DNA of 64,000 nt, from positions 65,514,783 through 65,578,782 of the forward strand of contig JAKCOZ010000002.1 in the NCBI GenBank assembly GCA_022605955.1. The letters are read 5' to 3'. Origin of the DNA: Rallus limicola. Lineage: Eukaryota; Chordata; Aves; Gruiformes; Rallidae. Made by a program: the position numbers and the translations under genes. This document shows positions 62,358 through 64,000 of this stretch, piece by piece (the stretch's first letter is position 1; every line of letters starts with the position of its first letter). A model generated the notes under the pieces. It was given only the letters and a program-made list of their open reading frames with translations, was not told where the DNA came from and did no database searches.

Positions 62358-63264
62358 TGCTTAGAAATCTTAGCTGCATTTTATCAGCTCATATTTTACT
62401 ACTGAGGAAATGCCTTTTACCTTTTATTTTATTCACTGCATTATGGTTTGCTATTCCATTCTGTGTGACTGCCACACTGATGGAAGTTTAGCAGATGATA
62501 AAGACCGCTGACTGTTTAAATGTTTACTTTTGCTATTTTGTCAGTTTATGGGAAAACATAATTTCTCTTAAATCTCTGGGTATGACACCATATCAATTAG
62601 GGAACATATTTGTTTCTATTGAACACAACTGCCAGGAAATAACACATAACACTCACTGATTTGCAGTTATGATAAATAGATTAAGTTGACTGAAATAATT
62701 ATTGACAGGACATTCAATACTTCATTCATGTGTAGACATAATAAGATACCTGGAAATCAGACAAGAAATTCATGCTTACATTTTGTTTTCTGCATTCTGT
62801 GTCTGAATTTACCCTTTTATGTGGTGGGCTTCAATGTTATTCAATATAGCTAATGATAGGCACATTTAATTTACTTTCATTGTACCTAATGGCTTTAGAA
62901 GTACAGGAAATGTTAATTGTGTACATCCATCCATCACATTCTGATGTGTAAATGGATCACTTGAAAATTCAAGTCTATGCCACTGATTTGCTATCCCATA
63001 AATATTTTAACATTTATTATTTTGCTGAACTGGACATCTTTGCACAATTATTCTATCAAGTTCCATTGCATACGGTGCTCAAAACAAACTGATCAAAAAT
63101 CTTAATGTTTACTTCATTTATTTATCCAAGCTGAAAAGCGAAGGTAAAGACAGATGACTGTCATTTCTACTGTGCTCTATCCTGCTTTACTGATGAGCCA
63201 CCAAAAGAACTTAGTATCATTCACACAACTAGGAGTCATACTTGACACCCAGCTCCATTCCTGC
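62358..63264. other. Non-coding AT-rich stretch
   Basis: No frame, repeat or RNA recognised. Confidence 0.45.
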
Positions 63265-63375
63265 TTTTCTTCATTTATTTCAGATTTCCAAAATTTGTGG
63301 AATTTTCTTCATTTATTTCAGATTTCCAAAATTTGTGGAATTTTCATTATTTCAGTTTTCCAAAATTTGAGCAAT
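63265..63375. repeat. 38-bp tandem repeat, about three copies
   Basis: Units begin CTTCATTTATTTCAGATTTC at 63269 and 63307, with a third shortened copy from about 63343 (ATTATTTCAGTTTTCC). The first two are identical over the full unit, so the duplication is recent. Each unit contains TTTCAG, an acceptor-like string. Confidence 0.95.
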
Positions 63376-63850
63376 AGCTGAACTTCAAGGACTGCTGTCT
63401 CCCCACATGGACCAGCGCCCACCCCATAGGTGTTCACTCCATGCCAACAAGACGGAGTTCCAGCACAGTGGCACCACATAAGCCCACTCAGGAACAACTC
63501 CAGCGCACCTTCGTTTTAATCCTGGCTGTACTTGAACAGCTTGGTGTGCTGGCAGTGCAAACACAAGCCTTGGTGTTTTAAGGAGTAGATGTGGAGTGCA
63601 AGTGCAGCCTTCAGTCATGCTGTGGGGTTTGTAGCAACTTTCTGTTTTGCGGGTATTTTTCTGACTGTGATTTGTGCACACCATGACGTTGTTACACATC
63701 ATGAACAATGTGTTACACACCATGATCAACGCCTGTTGCAAGTGCACAATGTAGCTGCCTCTGCAGCCGCTTTTCTGGAATTCCTCAAATGTGCTCTCGA
63801 TATACACTGCTCTCTGCTGGTGATATCTGAAGACAAAGTATAATTAAGTT
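63376..63850 (-). other. Less AT-rich block with an unidentified 140-codon open frame (63385-63807)
   Basis: The minus frame reads MYIESTFEEFQKSGCRGSYI at its start and PLCWNSVLLAWSEHLWGGRW near its end. The opposite strand is also open over 84 codons (63589-63843). Composition shifts sharply from the AT-rich flank at about 63375. It may be part of an unrecognised repeat or low-copy insertion. I cannot call it a gene, and it may run past 63850. Confidence 0.25.
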
Positions 63851-64000
63851 CCCTGTTAATGCACACGGGTAAACCAATACCTATAGAGCAACCTGCTTAA
63901 TCTGTGTGTAACAGAAACAGTGTTTTCCAAATGTGGCTGCTACGCTCACGTGTATGCTCTGGGTCACAAATCTGGATTTGTGGCTCCTGTTACACTCATT
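63851..64000. other. Window end, non-coding
   Basis: Nothing recognised. Confidence 0.4.

Noticed and set aside
63265..63375. CRISPR-like array
   Set aside because: Repeats are directly adjacent with no spacers. This is a minisatellite in a vertebrate genome.

Overview
The window is nuclear DNA from a bird. The evidence is several 5'-truncated CR1 LINEs ending in the avian CR1 tail (ATTCTATGATTCTATGA-like, or its reverse complement), scattered fragments of older CR1/L3-type LINEs of the kind shared with turtles and crocodiles, long AT-rich non-coding stretches, and one vertebrate gene split into small exons with GT-AG introns. There are no bacterial-style operons, no rRNA or tRNA genes that I can see, no CRISPR array and no intact mobile element. 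I cannot name the species. The YIPF7 neighbourhood is on human chr 4p12, and chicken chromosome 4 would be the expected counterpart (from memory).

Layout. 1-31 kb is gene-free and holds old LINE pieces (0.65-1.7, 9.5, 23.2-23.7 and 28.6-29.0 kb), younger CR1 copies (11.5, 16.7-17.2, 21.9-22.0 and 25.0-25.5 kb) and a GATA microsatellite (15.9 kb). 31.07-43.59 kb on the minus strand holds a complete YIPF7 coding sequence: five coding exons, 774 nt, 257 residues, all junctions GT-AG and all phases consistent. A polyadenylation signal lies at 30.93 kb. A plausible TATA promoter plus non-coding first exon sits at 45.77-45.91 kb, also on minus. 44-64 kb has no recognisable intact gene. It contains CR1 pieces, old LINE reverse-transcriptase remnants (48.5-49.3 and 59.2-60.4 kb), a decayed stretch of protein-like sequence on the plus strand (50.67-51.74 kb), an exon-like segment after a good splice acceptor (62.21-62.31 kb), a 38-bp tandem repeat (63.27-63.37 kb) and a less AT-rich block with an unidentified 140-codon frame (63.39-63.81 kb).

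Function. The one supported gene encodes a five-pass Yip1-domain protein of the Golgi/ER membrane system, the paralogue of YIPF5. No other gene here can be linked to it. I found no new molecular system. The most useful leads are the predicted YIPF7 5' end with its start-stop upstream ORF, and the two coding-like remnants at 50.7-51.7 and 62.2 kb.
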